Shown: positions 27,648 to 36,156, counted from the first letter of the stretch. The stretch: 47,516 nt of DNA from Candidatus Zhuqueibacterota bacterium (GCA_016929295.1 JAFGJB010000365.1:1-47516), one strand, 5' to 3'. Translations and numbers: made by a program. Notes: generated by a model from the letters alone, not told the origin.

Positions 27648-28490
27648 ATGCACGATGCCCTGACAACGACGAACGCCTACATCGATCTGCATATCCATTC
27701 GACCTGTTCCGATGGCCTGCTCAGCCCTGCTGAAATAGTGTCCGTCGCCCAGGAGAGAGGTCTGCAGGCGATTTCTATAACCGATCATGACACGGTTGCT
27801 GCCATGCCCATTGTCGCCACATCAGCGGAAAATACAGGTATTGAAATTGTGCCGGGCATCGAGATCGGCGTCGCCCACAAGGGGTGTGAAGTGCATTTGC
27901 TCGGTTATTTCGTCGATGTGACGAGTAAAAGTTTGCAGGAATATGCCGCTTTGCTCTTGCAGTCGCGCGAAGGACGGGCGCGCGAAATTGTCCATGTACT
28001 GCAAAAACAAGGAATTAAAATTTCCTACGAGATGGTTCTGCAAAAAGCCAACGGCGCTCCTATCGGTCGCCCTCATATCGCCCAGGTCCTGGTCGAAGAA
28101 GGATATGTTTTTTCATCCTACGAAGCTTTTCAAAAATATCTCGGGGAAAATAAAGCGGGCGATATTCCAAAACTGAACATTGGCCTGCAACGAGCTGTGC
28201 AAATCATCCAAGAGGCGGGCGGATTGGCCTTTCTGGCGCATCCGGCGACCATCACTTGCTGTGAGGAGGTGTTGATGCGCTTGCTGGAGTATGGCCTGGA
28301 CGGCATCGAGACCCTTCACCCCAAACATGTCGGCGGACTGCGTGAACAGTATAGCCGGATGGCGCGAAAATATAATCTCCTCGAATCCGGCGGATCCGAC
28401 TGCCATGGCGGACGCGATGGCGAGATCTCCATCGGCGCTTTGCAGGTTCCCGCCTGTTTTCTTGAAGAAATTAAAGCACGACTACGCTAG
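27648..28490 (+). CDS. PHP-domain phosphoesterase, RNase AM / YciV-like
   Basis: The 280-residue protein has the PHP metal-binding motifs: DLHIHSTCSDG at residues 13-23, DHD near 46-48, the E72 region (GIEIGVAHKGCEVHLLGYF), AHPA near 206 and GSDCHG near 255. The family includes nucleotide phosphatases and the 5'-3' RNase AM (YciV/RnmA), which shares this length and the inserted helical domain with GRPHIAQVLV. Exact substrate cannot be fixed from sequence. It is 19 bp after tatC. Confidence 0.88.
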   Translation: MHDALTTTNAYIDLHIHSTCSDGLLSPAEIVSVAQERGLQAISITDHDTVAAMPIVATSAENTGIEIVPGIEIGVAHKGCEVHLLGYFVDVTSKSLQEYAALLLQSREGRAREIVHVLQKQGIKISYEMVLQKANGAPIGRPHIAQVLVEEGYVFSSYEAFQKYLGENKAGDIPKLNIGLQRAVQIIQEAGGLAFLAHPATITCCEEVLMRLLEYGLDGIETLHPKHVGGLREQYSRMARKYNLLESGGSDCHGGRDGEISIGALQVPACFLEEIKARLR

Positions 28491-28723
28491 ACTTCTTTTC
28501 TTTCTACAAATTCCAGCCTCATGCGCTCCGGAGGAAAATATCTCTCACTGTCCAATCATCAAACTTTATTCTGGTCCCGATTATTCATGGGCGCCTCACA
28601 CAAAGCCAGTGAGGAAAATGGGGGGAATAAAAAAAAATGGCCAAATGTTAAGGCAGTGTAATTAATCTGGAAATAGAGCAAAGGTGGTTGTATGTGTAGC
28701 CTCCCTCCTGCAACAGCCACCTG

Positions 28724-28756
28724 GGAATGGCGAGTCTGACTCGCCATTCCTATTTT
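28724..28756 (+). terminator. Perfect 12-bp hairpin, terminator-like
   Basis: GGAATGGCGAGT at 28724-28735 pairs with ACTCGCCATTCC at 28739-28750 across a 3-base loop, followed by TATTTT. The stem is long and perfect, and it lies after the PHP gene. The near-symmetry also fits a dispersed palindromic repeat, so both readings are open. Confidence 0.65.
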
Positions 28757-28762
28757 GTCCTC

Positions 28763-28791
28763 TTGGCTAATTGAGCCGAATTTTGTATATT
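28763..28791 (+). promoter_or_regulatory. Candidate promoter of the M24 peptidase gene
   Basis: TTGGCT at 28763-28768 and TATATT at 28786-28791 are spaced by exactly 17 bp. They lie just downstream of the hairpin terminator and 43 bp before the ATG. The pattern is good but untested. Confidence 0.5.
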
Positions 28792-28834
28792 CATTTGCCT
28801 TCAATACCGTGCACCTAAAATCCGAGGTTACCCC

Positions 28835-30010
28835 ATGATCAGTGAAAAGATACAACAAGCGATTGACATATGCCGAGAAAAAGGCATCGATGCCTGGCTG
28901 ACATTTGCCAGAGAAACGACCTCATCGCCGGATCCGACTCTGGACTTGATCCTGGGAACCTCGTGCACCTGGGCGTCGGCATTCATCATCACCGCCGATG
29001 GCCATGCCATTGCCATAGTCGGCAGCCTTGATGTGCAGAATATCAAAGATCACGCACCGTACCAGGTTATCGGCTATGTTGATTCGATTAAAGATGAGCT
29101 GATCAGGACGCTCGACAAATATAATCCGCAGAAAATCGCCATCAACTATTCCACCAACGATGTGATGGCCGATGGACTTTCGCATGGCATGTATCTCATA
29201 TTGCTGGACTATCTGCGCGATACAGCGTATTGCGATCGACTCGTGTCCAGCGAAAGTCTTGTCTCCGCGTTGCGGGGGCGCAAGTCAAAATCAGAGGTCG
29301 AGCTGATTCAAGGCGCCATTGCCGAAACGCTCGACATTTTTGATAAAGTGACGGCATGGGTGCATAGCGGACTCTCCGAGCAGGAGGTGGCCGATTTCAT
29401 CAGGGGGGAAGTGAAAGCACGCGGATTAGGCTTTGCCTGGGATGAGGCCCATTGTCCGGCGGTGTTTTCCGGTCCCGATACCGCCGGTGCGCATGCCGGC
29501 CCCACAGCGCGCCGGATCGAGCGCGGGCATGTGATGAACATTGATTTTGGCGTGCGCAAAAAAGGTTATGTGTCCGATTTGCAGCGCACCTGGTATTTCG
29601 CCCGGCGCGGGGAGGCAGATGCTCCTGAAGAAGTGAGGCGCGGCTTTATGACCATTCGAGATGCGATCCGTAAAGCGGCAGAATTTCTCAAGCCCGGCAG
29701 GCTCGGTTGGGAAGTGGATGCGGTGGCTCGCGACTATATTACCGACGCCGGCTATGCTGAATTTCCGCACGGCCTCGGTCATCAGGTGGGCCGCCAGGCG
29801 CACGACGGCTCCGCGTTACTGTGCCCCAGATGGGAGAGATATAAAGATTTGCCCTATTCCGTCGTCGAAGCCGGTCAAGTGTTCACGCTCGAACCGCGTT
29901 TGACAATCGATGGCTATGGCATTGCCACGATCGAAGAGATTGTGCTGGTGACGAAGGACGGCTGCACGTTTTTATCAACACCGCAGGAGGAGCTGCTGCT
30001 CATCGCCTGA
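28835..30010 (+). CDS. M24-family metallopeptidase (Xaa-Pro aminopeptidase-like)
   Basis: The 391-residue protein has an N-terminal creatinase-like domain and a C-terminal pita-bread catalytic domain. Metal ligands D237 (MNIDFG), D248 (VSDLQR), H316 (GLGHQVG), E353 (TLEPRL) and E367/E368 (TIEEIV) are all present, so it is likely an active prolidase or aminopeptidase P. GAGG lies 7 bp before the ATG. The family also includes creatinase; substrate specificity is not determinable. The gene is isolated and meets the opposing GH99-like gene 37 bp downstream. Confidence 0.93.
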   Translation: MISEKIQQAIDICREKGIDAWLTFARETTSSPDPTLDLILGTSCTWASAFIITADGHAIAIVGSLDVQNIKDHAPYQVIGYVDSIKDELIRTLDKYNPQKIAINYSTNDVMADGLSHGMYLILLDYLRDTAYCDRLVSSESLVSALRGRKSKSEVELIQGAIAETLDIFDKVTAWVHSGLSEQEVADFIRGEVKARGLGFAWDEAHCPAVFSGPDTAGAHAGPTARRIERGHVMNIDFGVRKKGYVSDLQRTWYFARRGEADAPEEVRRGFMTIRDAIRKAAEFLKPGRLGWEVDAVARDYITDAGYAEFPHGLGHQVGRQAHDGSALLCPRWERYKDLPYSVVEAGQVFTLEPRLTIDGYGIATIEEIVLVTKDGCTFLSTPQEELLLIA

Positions 30011-30047
30011 TGTGATCGCCGGGCTTTCATTCATCTTGTCATCCCGC

Positions 30048-31541
30048 CTATTTCAACAACAGGCATTTTTGCGACCTGTTTTCATAGTGATAGAAAAATA
30101 TCCCAGAGCCGGCATCGCCGGCTTCCCACAGGACCGCATGTTCGCCGGCATCTTGATGCGCATTCACCAGCTCGGCTACACATTGTCCGGCACAGTTATA
30201 GACCTGGATGCTGACATAAGACGGTGATGCCACGCTATAGGTGATAGTTGTACTGGCGCTAAACGGATTCGGATGATTTTTCAGGCTAAATTCCGACGGC
30301 ACTTTTTCCTCCGGATTTTCGCCGCATTCAAGGATGTCCAATAGTTGATGCGCCGAGTCCAGTTTCATGGTGACGAAAAGCTCAAAGACTCTATCCAGGG
30401 TGTCGTTGATCTGGCTGTCGTTCGCATGCTGTCGCCGCAGAGTGTACAACCGCAGCGGCAGTTGCAGGTGCTTTGACTGCGGCTGAAAGGTCAAGTCGAT
30501 GGCGGAGCGAACATTTTGCACCCTCTCGAGATAGCGATAGCCAAACTCTTCAGTCGGTTCGATGATGGTGCCTTCGCCATAGTCGTTCCATGTCACGAGT
30601 TGAATGATATGCGGCGCGTCAGACAACGCCTGCTCCAGGGTCAATGCAAACGTCGCACCATTCCCCGCATCGAGGTAGCCGTATCCCGCACTTACGCCGG
30701 CTTCCCGATAAATATCATGAAAAGCCGGGAAGGCGCTCGATATACGATATGGCCATAGCGCGGATTTTGTTGAAAACTGATTGAGGTATTCCTGCAATGA
30801 TGCGTGCGTCAAGATGCCGTTGGATGATGTTTTCCACATGGGCGGCCAGGAGAATGCACCCGCGGCAGGAGCAAGCCGATTATCCAGCGTAAAGAACAGT
30901 GGCTGAACCGGTAATACGGAAAAGATGTTCTCCCACTCGGCGCTGCTTTTAAAATGCTGCGGCCCGAATGTCAGCAGCAGCGGCCGATTGTCAATTTTGA
31001 CATATTCTCTGGACTGGAACCAGGTCTTGTTCAGATAGGTCATGACCTCACGGGCGTGATCATACTTGTCTTCTTGCCGTAAAACGGTCTGGCTGATCAT
31101 GTGGGTGATGGTTTGATCCTCGTAAACGATAGCGAACAGCAGCTCCGCCTTGCGTATATATTCGAACACGGCGTGGGTACGATCATTAATGGCTGCATAG
31201 TCCCATAAATTACCTATCCCATACCAGTCAACTAAAATGCCGTCGATGCCGCTCACCTTCATCAACAGCACCTGGTATTCCATAATATCTTTGTCCATTG
31301 AATCGTAGGGACCGGTGAGCGGGTAATAGTGAGACGCTATCTCCCGGCGACCGTTCTCATTTGTGTTGTTCGGATTAAAATGATCCATGGTCCAGTGCCA
31401 ACCCCAGCCCGATTCGACGGGTGGCGCTGTGTACCACGGCATAAAATGGGCGAGTAGAAGCGGTCTGTCTCCTGAACTGTCCTTGGCCGCGACGGTCGAG
31501 AGCATCAGTGAGACCGCGAGAAAAAAAACAGCAGATTTCAT
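30048..31541 (-). CDS. Secreted GH71/GH99-like glycoside hydrolase with T9SS-type sorting domain
   Basis: The 497-residue protein has a signal peptide (about residues 1-19). The body resembles GH71/GH99 alpha-glycan hydrolases, with AHFMPWY near 31-37, DWYGIG near 105-110 and the acidic catalytic-region motif TWNDYGEGTIIEP near 317-329 (E323, E328). From about residue 424 to the end is a sorting domain. It begins HPNPFSASTTITYS and ends in a lysine- and leucine-rich tail, typical of type IX secretion C-terminal domains. The glycan target is unknown. The start overlaps the upstream protease gene by 4 bp, so they are translationally coupled. Confidence 0.85.
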   Translation of the reverse strand: MKSAVFFLAVSLMLSTVAAKDSSGDRPLLLAHFMPWYTAPPVESGWGWHWTMDHFNPNNTNENGRREIASHYYPLTGPYDSMDKDIMEYQVLLMKVSGIDGILVDWYGIGNLWDYAAINDRTHAVFEYIRKAELLFAIVYEDQTITHMISQTVLRQEDKYDHAREVMTYLNKTWFQSREYVKIDNRPLLLTFGPQHFKSSAEWENIFSVLPVQPLFFTLDNRLAPAAGAFSWPPMWKTSSNGILTHASLQEYLNQFSTKSALWPYRISSAFPAFHDIYREAGVSAGYGYLDAGNGATFALTLEQALSDAPHIIQLVTWNDYGEGTIIEPTEEFGYRYLERVQNVRSAIDLTFQPQSKHLQLPLRLYTLRRQHANDSQINDTLDRVFELFVTMKLDSAHQLLDILECGENPEEKVPSEFSLKNHPNPFSASTTITYSVASPSYVSIQVYNCAGQCVAELVNAHQDAGEHAVLWEAGDAGSGIFFYHYENRSQKCLLLK

Positions 31542-32374
31542 AAAGTTTGTCTCTTGTTCAGAATGATGAGCGACAGTGTTGCCAGGAGCAGAGCCGCGGC
31601 CAGGCAGACAACGTAGAGAAAATTATTGCCGATCAGCTCGCGGGTTGTGATCATCTCATCGGCGCCGGTTGGGATAAAATAACCCAGAACTGCTCCCGTA
31701 CCATTGGCGATAAAATGTATGACTATCGTCACCATCAAAGACCGTGACCGATAATATATCCATCCCATGAAGAGGCCGAGAGCGAGGGCAGGTATGAATT
31801 GCCAGGGATTCAGGTGAAAGAGCCCGAAAAAAATAGCTGACCAGAAGATCGCTTTCCCGGGTGGGTAGATTTTTAAAAGTCCGTCCAGCATGATGCCGCG
31901 CACCAACAGCTCTTCGCAGATCGGCGCTGCAATCACCACCGTGATGATCATCCAGACATTTTGATCGCCCAGCAGCTGCAAAAAGAGCCGCTCGATGAAG
32001 GCGGGCATCGGTATCAGATCGACGAGGGGATCGACGAGAAAGTAGATGGCCAGCGTCGCCAGCACGATCAGCAGCATGCTGACGGGCGACGGCAGCGAGC
32101 AGTCTGGTGCAAAACGCCCTTCGACGCGCACTTTTTTTCGCACCGCAATCCAAATGACGACGGCAAACAGCGCGACATAACTCAGCAGCATTGTCAGAGA
32201 ATGACCGACGATGGTCTGGCTCAACCCTGGCGGCCCCACTTTGGAGACAATGAAATAGAGGATGAGGATGAGCACATTGAGCGCTATTGCTGCCAGAACG
32301 GTGATCGCCAAAATCACCCAGCTTTCTTTGAGGTCGGGATAGGCTGTCCTCTTTTCTTCCCTGTCGAGTATCAT
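31538..32374 (-). CDS. CPBP-family intramembrane metalloprotease
   Basis: The 278-residue membrane protein has the CPBP (CAAX-prenyl protease-like, Abi) motifs EEllvRG at residues 154-160, H187 in FGLFHLNP, and H220-x3-N224, within about seven hydrophobic helices. This family cleaves or processes membrane proteins, and its targets in bacteria are mostly unknown. It overlaps the downstream GH99-like gene by ATGA and diverges from the isoprenoid-like gene on the other strand. Pairing with a sorting-domain protein is notable. Confidence 0.87.
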   Translation of the reverse strand: MILDREEKRTAYPDLKESWVILAITVLAAIALNVLILILYFIVSKVGPPGLSQTIVGHSLTMLLSYVALFAVVIWIAVRKKVRVEGRFAPDCSLPSPVSMLLIVLATLAIYFLVDPLVDLIPMPAFIERLFLQLLGDQNVWMIITVVIAAPICEELLVRGIMLDGLLKIYPPGKAIFWSAIFFGLFHLNPWQFIPALALGLFMGWIYYRSRSLMVTIVIHFIANGTGAVLGYFIPTGADEMITTRELIGNNFLYVVCLAAALLLATLSLIILNKRQTL

Positions 32375-32452
32375 TTCTCCACTCTATTAAAAAAAGATAT
32401 TACGAAAATTAATTCAATCCAGCAAGTGCTTTGGGAGGTGAATGATTTTACC

Positions 32453-32490
32453 TGTTACGGGTAACAATGCTGTATTTTAACGTATATAGT
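32453..32490 (+). promoter_or_regulatory. Palindromic operator-like site and overlapping promoter candidate
   Basis: TGTTAC at 32453-32458 and GTAACA at 32461-32466 form a perfect 6-2-6 palindrome. GTAACA also matches four of six positions of a minus-35 box, with TATATA (32483-32488) 16 bp downstream. The site lies between divergent genes and would sit about 80 bp before the isoprenoid-like gene. A repressor binding here is a reasonable guess. Confidence 0.35.
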
Positions 32491-32545
32491 ACGACAGTAC
32501 AGGATTGGCAATCGATTGGATTTTGCGCTATTCGAAGGACCATAT

Positions 32546-33796
32546 ATGGCACAACCTTTTTTTCTGCCCGTTGAAATATTTCGACAGACCCTGCTCTTTC
32601 ATCAAGTTGAAAAGCTTGTCGATGAATTCTCGTGGCGCTGGCACGACTGTTCTGCGGACGACTTGCCGTTAGTGAAAATCTATGCGCCGGCCGAGCAGCA
32701 AGAGAGAGAAGCCCATCTCGATCTATTCATGCAAACCCTGCAGGAAGAAAGAAAGCAGGAGGCTCGATTTGAAGATGTCGAGATGCAGGAACGGATTTTC
32801 GCGCATATCCGAGCTTTTTTTAAATACGCGCTCGGATTCCGACCGGCAGAGGTCGATTTGATTCTCGATCTGGGATTCAAGGAATCGACGAAAAAATTTC
32901 TTCATCTGGCGCGCCAATTTGACGCGGCAATGGCGCCGGCGGACATTTTTCAGGCCTGTCGAAATGTGTGGATCATGAATGGCCTGCAACTCATGTTGGG
33001 ACTCAAGGTGCGACTCACACCCGCCATATTCGCCTACAGCATGCTCTATCCCTACACAGATAATTATCTCGATAGCGCCGCCATCCCAAAAGAAGAGAAA
33101 ATTGCCTTTAACGATCGTTTTGCGCGACGGCTGGCGGGAGGGAACGTTGCGCCAACGAATGAACATGAACGGATCGTTTTTTCACTCATCGAAAAGATAG
33201 AAGGAGATTTTGACCGCTCACGTTTTCCGCTGGTGTTCGAGAGTCTCCTGGCCATTCATCAGGCGCAGACGAAGAGTGTTCTCCTGTTGGGCTCGGTCGA
33301 GTTGGCACAAAAAGATGTCCTGCGCATCAGTCTGGAAAAAGGCGGGACTTCTGTGCTGGCTGACGGTTATTTGGTCGCCGGAAGATTGACGGATGCACAA
33401 GCCGCTTTTCTGTTCGGTTATGGCGCCTATCTGCAATTCCTGGATGATCTTCAAGATGTCTATGAAGATGAGCGTAGCGGCCAACGTTCCATCTATACGC
33501 TGGCCGTGCAAACGACATCCCTGGATCTGATCACGACTCAAACCTTTGATTTTGGCGAACGCGTGCTGGCTTCTCAGCAAGGATTCACTGGCCGCGCCGT
33601 CAAAGGTTACACGGACTTGATGCGCACGAGCATTCAGCTCATGCTGCTCGAAGCTGTGGGATTTGCAGGAAAATATTTCACGCCGGGATTCATCAGTAAA
33701 ATTGAAAAATATTCACCTTTTCGTTTTTCTCATCTGAAGGCGCTGAAGGACCGACACGCGCCTTATTATATGTCGATGTTTGGCAGGTTAATCTGA
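32546..33796 (+). CDS. Putative class I isoprenoid biosynthesis enzyme, unassigned
   Basis: The frame opens at a TTG at 32516, but AAGGA at 32535-32539 fits the ATG at 32546, giving 416 residues. The protein is mostly helical, with two aspartate-rich motifs. The first is TDNYLD near residues 171-176. The second is FLDDLQDVYEDERSG near 299-313, in the helix order seen in all-alpha prenyltransferases and terpene cyclases. A SLEKGGTSVLADGYLV segment lies between them, where family members have a basic diphosphate-binding stretch. I infer a class I isoprenoid-synthase fold. The product is unknown, and homology to a named synthase is not claimed. The 3' end overlaps the opposing DUF4097 gene by 9 bp. 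Confidence 0.6.
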   Translation: MAQPFFLPVEIFRQTLLFHQVEKLVDEFSWRWHDCSADDLPLVKIYAPAEQQEREAHLDLFMQTLQEERKQEARFEDVEMQERIFAHIRAFFKYALGFRPAEVDLILDLGFKESTKKFLHLARQFDAAMAPADIFQACRNVWIMNGLQLMLGLKVRLTPAIFAYSMLYPYTDNYLDSAAIPKEEKIAFNDRFARRLAGGNVAPTNEHERIVFSLIEKIEGDFDRSRFPLVFESLLAIHQAQTKSVLLLGSVELAQKDVLRISLEKGGTSVLADGYLVAGRLTDAQAAFLFGYGAYLQFLDDLQDVYEDERSGQRSIYTLAVQTTSLDLITTQTFDFGERVLASQQGFTGRAVKGYTDLMRTSIQLMLLEAVGFAGKYFTPGFISKIEKYSPFRFSHLKALKDRHAPYYMSMFGRLI

Positions 33797-34678
33797 CTTG
33801 GTCAACTTCCTGATATAAATATTGCCGGTAAAATTGGTGAACTCTATATCCTGGCCGCCGCCGTTCAACGGTATTTCGGTCAGTTGCTCGAGGGTGGCTT
33901 CATAACCGTCATCTTTTTTATTCTCGGTTTTGCTTTTTGAAATCTTTCTTTTTGATGTATCAAAATCAGTATAGATGTCTCCATGCGACTTGAGTTTAAG
34001 ATTTGCCTTGACATGTGACGGCAATGCCACATCAATATCGCCGCCAAAGGTGCTGAAAGACATGGGCTTGTCGGTTGCGACATGGGCGATGGTCGCCTCT
34101 ATATTGCCCATGGTGTGTGCGACGATGGCGCCGCCAACATTGTGCATAGTAATGCCACCACCCAGTGCTTCAACCTCGATTTCGCCGTTGACATTCTCAA
34201 TTGTCACCCCGCCGGTCACGGTCTTGAGATGAAGTGAAGTCTGCCTGGGCACAATGAGCTCCAGCTCATTGCCGCTGGGATTCACAAAAGACATCGGCGG
34301 CATATTGATTTCAATGATATTGTCGCGCTCTTCCACGTTGATGCCAAAGCGCGATGATTGAATTTTTTGCAGGCCCTTTATCTTTTCGGCATCCGGCTTG
34401 CTTTTCCATTCGTCGCTGACATCTGGCGCAAGCGGTACGTCGAAATTCATCACCGGCACGGCCAATCGTTGTACGTTGGCATTTTCTTTTGAGAGTATGA
34501 TGACATCTCGTCCGGAATGCGTCTTCACTATGATGCTGCCGGCGATCATTTCAGCTTTGACCGTGCCTGACTGCGACGGATTGCTGAAAGCCACGACGAG
34601 GCTGTCGACGTTTTCCGCGTGCCCGACGATGATGAAGAGCAGCAGTGCAGCGAAAATTTTAATAGTGCATTCTCTCAT
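33788..34678 (-). CDS. DUF4097-type adhesin-like secreted protein
   Basis: From the ATG at 34678 (with AAGGAG upstream) the product is 296 residues with an N-terminal signal peptide. The frame extends further upstream inside the anti-sigma gene, but that part is noncoding in this frame. The body is a repetitive parallel-beta pattern (VTIENVNGEIEVEAL, ITMHNVGGAIVAHTMG, SFSTFGGDIDVALP, HGDIYTDFD), as in DUF4097/auto-adhesin proteins. It overlaps the anti-sigma gene by 20 bp and is likely part of the same sigma regulon. Function is unknown. Confidence 0.8.
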   Translation of the reverse strand: MRECTIKIFAALLLFIIVGHAENVDSLVVAFSNPSQSGTVKAEMIAGSIIVKTHSGRDVIILSKENANVQRLAVPVMNFDVPLAPDVSDEWKSKPDAEKIKGLQKIQSSRFGINVEERDNIIEINMPPMSFVNPSGNELELIVPRQTSLHLKTVTGGVTIENVNGEIEVEALGGGITMHNVGGAIVAHTMGNIEATIAHVATDKPMSFSTFGGDIDVALPSHVKANLKLKSHGDIYTDFDTSKRKISKSKTENKKDDGYEATLEQLTEIPLNGGGQDIEFTNFTGNIYIRKLTKSD

Positions 34679-35492
34679 TTTGATTCTCCTTAATAATTGT
34701 ATCTCCCCTGAGCGTGCCAATGGTCCACTTGATGTGCTGGCGAACGGCACGATGAATGTTTTCGTTCTGTTCGAGTGCACCCAGCAGCTCTGCCGGACGG
34801 GTTTCTGTCTGACGAATGAAATCGACAATTTCAACCTGAACGAGCGGCGATTTCTGTTGTGAAAAGGAATCGATGACGTGCCGTCGCAGGCGCACATCGG
34901 TGGCAAAAGGTCGTAACGCGCGCAGGGCGGCCAGGCGCACATTGGTGCTCGGATCTGTTTCGAGCGTACGCTGCAGCGCTTCGCGAACGTCGTCTCGCGG
35001 TCCTACCAGGGAGCTGTAACTGACCGCTTGCAGCCGGTCCGCCGATGACGGCTGCTTGAGCATGGAAAACATGACCTCTTGTCGCATATCGTCAAGCTCA
35101 TCCGCTAGCCGGGCAACGCGAGCGTGAGTCGATGCGGACGTGACCGTGACGCCAAGGACGAAGCCGATGACCAGCAGAGCGACGGCAAAGCCGAGTCGTA
35201 AAGCCGGTTTGGCTGCGAGACTTTTCCATGCGGGCAGTGCGCCCGGGTGGCGCGCCTCGCGCGCTCCGTGCTGATAGCCGGCTAACATGGCGTTGAATTT
35301 TTCCGTCAGCTTTTCGCTCGGTTTTTCTTCAGGCATCTCATCCAATCGGCGCCACACTCGCTCAAACGATTCGAATGCCATGCGGCAGGCATCGCAGCTG
35401 TCGATATGGCTCTGAATCTCTCGCTTTGTCGAATTTTCCAGTTCGCCGGCGAAATAGGGGACGATCTGCCTCATTATTTGATCATGCGACAT
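34659..35492 (-). CDS. Membrane anti-sigma factor with zinc-finger and HEAT-like sensor domain
   Basis: The 277-residue protein has an N-terminal zf-HC2 zinc anti-sigma domain (H29-x3-C33-x2-C36), a cytosolic linker and a single membrane helix (about 98-120). A periplasmic part follows. Residues about 140-260 look like alpha-helical HEAT/PBS-lyase-type repeats (DPSTNVRLAALRALRPF, SPLVQVEIVDFIRQ). The start overlaps the sigma gene by 11 bp, the classic sigma/anti-sigma pairing. The periplasmic repeats may sense envelope stress, which is an inference. Confidence 0.87.
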   Translation of the reverse strand: MSHDQIMRQIVPYFAGELENSTKREIQSHIDSCDACRMAFESFERVWRRLDEMPEEKPSEKLTEKFNAMLAGYQHGAREARHPGALPAWKSLAAKPALRLGFAVALLVIGFVLGVTVTSASTHARVARLADELDDMRQEVMFSMLKQPSSADRLQAVSYSSLVGPRDDVREALQRTLETDPSTNVRLAALRALRPFATDVRLRRHVIDSFSQQKSPLVQVEIVDFIRQTETRPAELLGALEQNENIHRAVRQHIKWTIGTLRGDTIIKENQNERMHY

Positions 35493-36045
35493 CTTGTTGG
35501 ACCTCAGCTAATACAGCGTAAATGGCGCCCAGCTCCTTTATTGCACGGTGAATTCTCACTTTGACACTGTTGACCGGGCAGTTGAGTATCTTGGCAATCT
35601 CTTTCAAGGCGAGATTTTCGAAACGCGCCATCAATATCACTTCGCGATGCTTTCTCGAAAGCTTTTGCAACGCCTGATGAAGAATCTCTATCTGCTGCTT
35701 TTTTGCTGATTCATCAAACGGCGTCGGCTCTTCGCTTTTCAAGTCGGAGCATATCTCATGCAGCGGATCGAAATGACGATTTTTGCGATAATGATCAATG
35801 CCGACGTTGCGCGCGATCTGAAACATCCATGATATGCAGGATCCTTTGCCCTTGAAGGTATGGCGGAAACGCAGCATCCGTAAAAAAACATCGTGTGTCA
35901 GATCTTCACTCACGGCGCGGTCACCCGTTAGCATGACAAAGTAATTGAACAGCTTTACATGATGTCTCGCGAAAAGATGGCTCAACTGATCGATCTGGCC
36001 ATCACGAACGAGAAACATGATTTCCTCATCAGATCGTGAATTCAA
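35482..36045 (-). CDS. ECF-family RNA polymerase sigma factor (TTG start)
   Basis: The 187-residue protein has a sigma-2 region at about residues 20-90 (FNYFVMLTGDRAVSEDLTHD, W73 region ISWMFQIARN) and a sigma-4 helix-turn-helix at about 125-172 (LKEIAKILNCPVNSVKVRIH). It lacks regions 1 and 3, as ECF sigmas do. The start is TTG at 36045, because the SDEEIM segment aligns with the family N-terminus. An ATG at 36018 has a better ribosome site but would remove it. It is followed by its anti-sigma. Confidence 0.93.
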   Translation of the reverse strand: MNSRSDEEIMFLVRDGQIDQLSHLFARHHVKLFNYFVMLTGDRAVSEDLTHDVFLRMLRFRHTFKGKGSCISWMFQIARNVGIDHYRKNRHFDPLHEICSDLKSEEPTPFDESAKKQQIEILHQALQKLSRKHREVILMARFENLALKEIAKILNCPVNSVKVRIHRAIKELGAIYAVLAEVQQDVA

Positions 36046-36156
36046 AAGAGACGCCCTTTTTTATTCATCTGTATAAACTGACGAAATGAGAAAAGGTTAC
36101 CAGGTCGGATCACTTTCTTTTTCAAATAAATGTTTGCGCGGAAGGGCAAGTGCGTG

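Larger units (their letters stand above)
28491..28834 (+). other. 344-bp intergenic region with a perfect hairpin and a promoter
   Basis: No open frame of coding character is seen. The first 230 bases are low-complexity, A-rich sequence. A weak inverted pair, GGTGGTTGT against ACAGCCACC with one wobble, lies near 28684-28721. After it come a perfect 12-bp hairpin at 28724-28750 and a good promoter candidate at 28763-28791 that would drive the M24 peptidase gene. Confidence 0.6.

Noticed and set aside
28684-28721. A GGTGGTTGT / ACAGCCACC hairpin before the 12-bp palindrome
   Set aside because: It needs a wobble pair and a 20-base loop. It may be chance in a G/C-biased stretch, and no function is indicated.
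36050-36130. An ECF-type autoregulated promoter upstream of the sigma gene
   Set aside because: A GGTAAC-like box and a CGTC box occur on the minus strand, but the spacing is only about 12 bp, too short for known ECF promoters.
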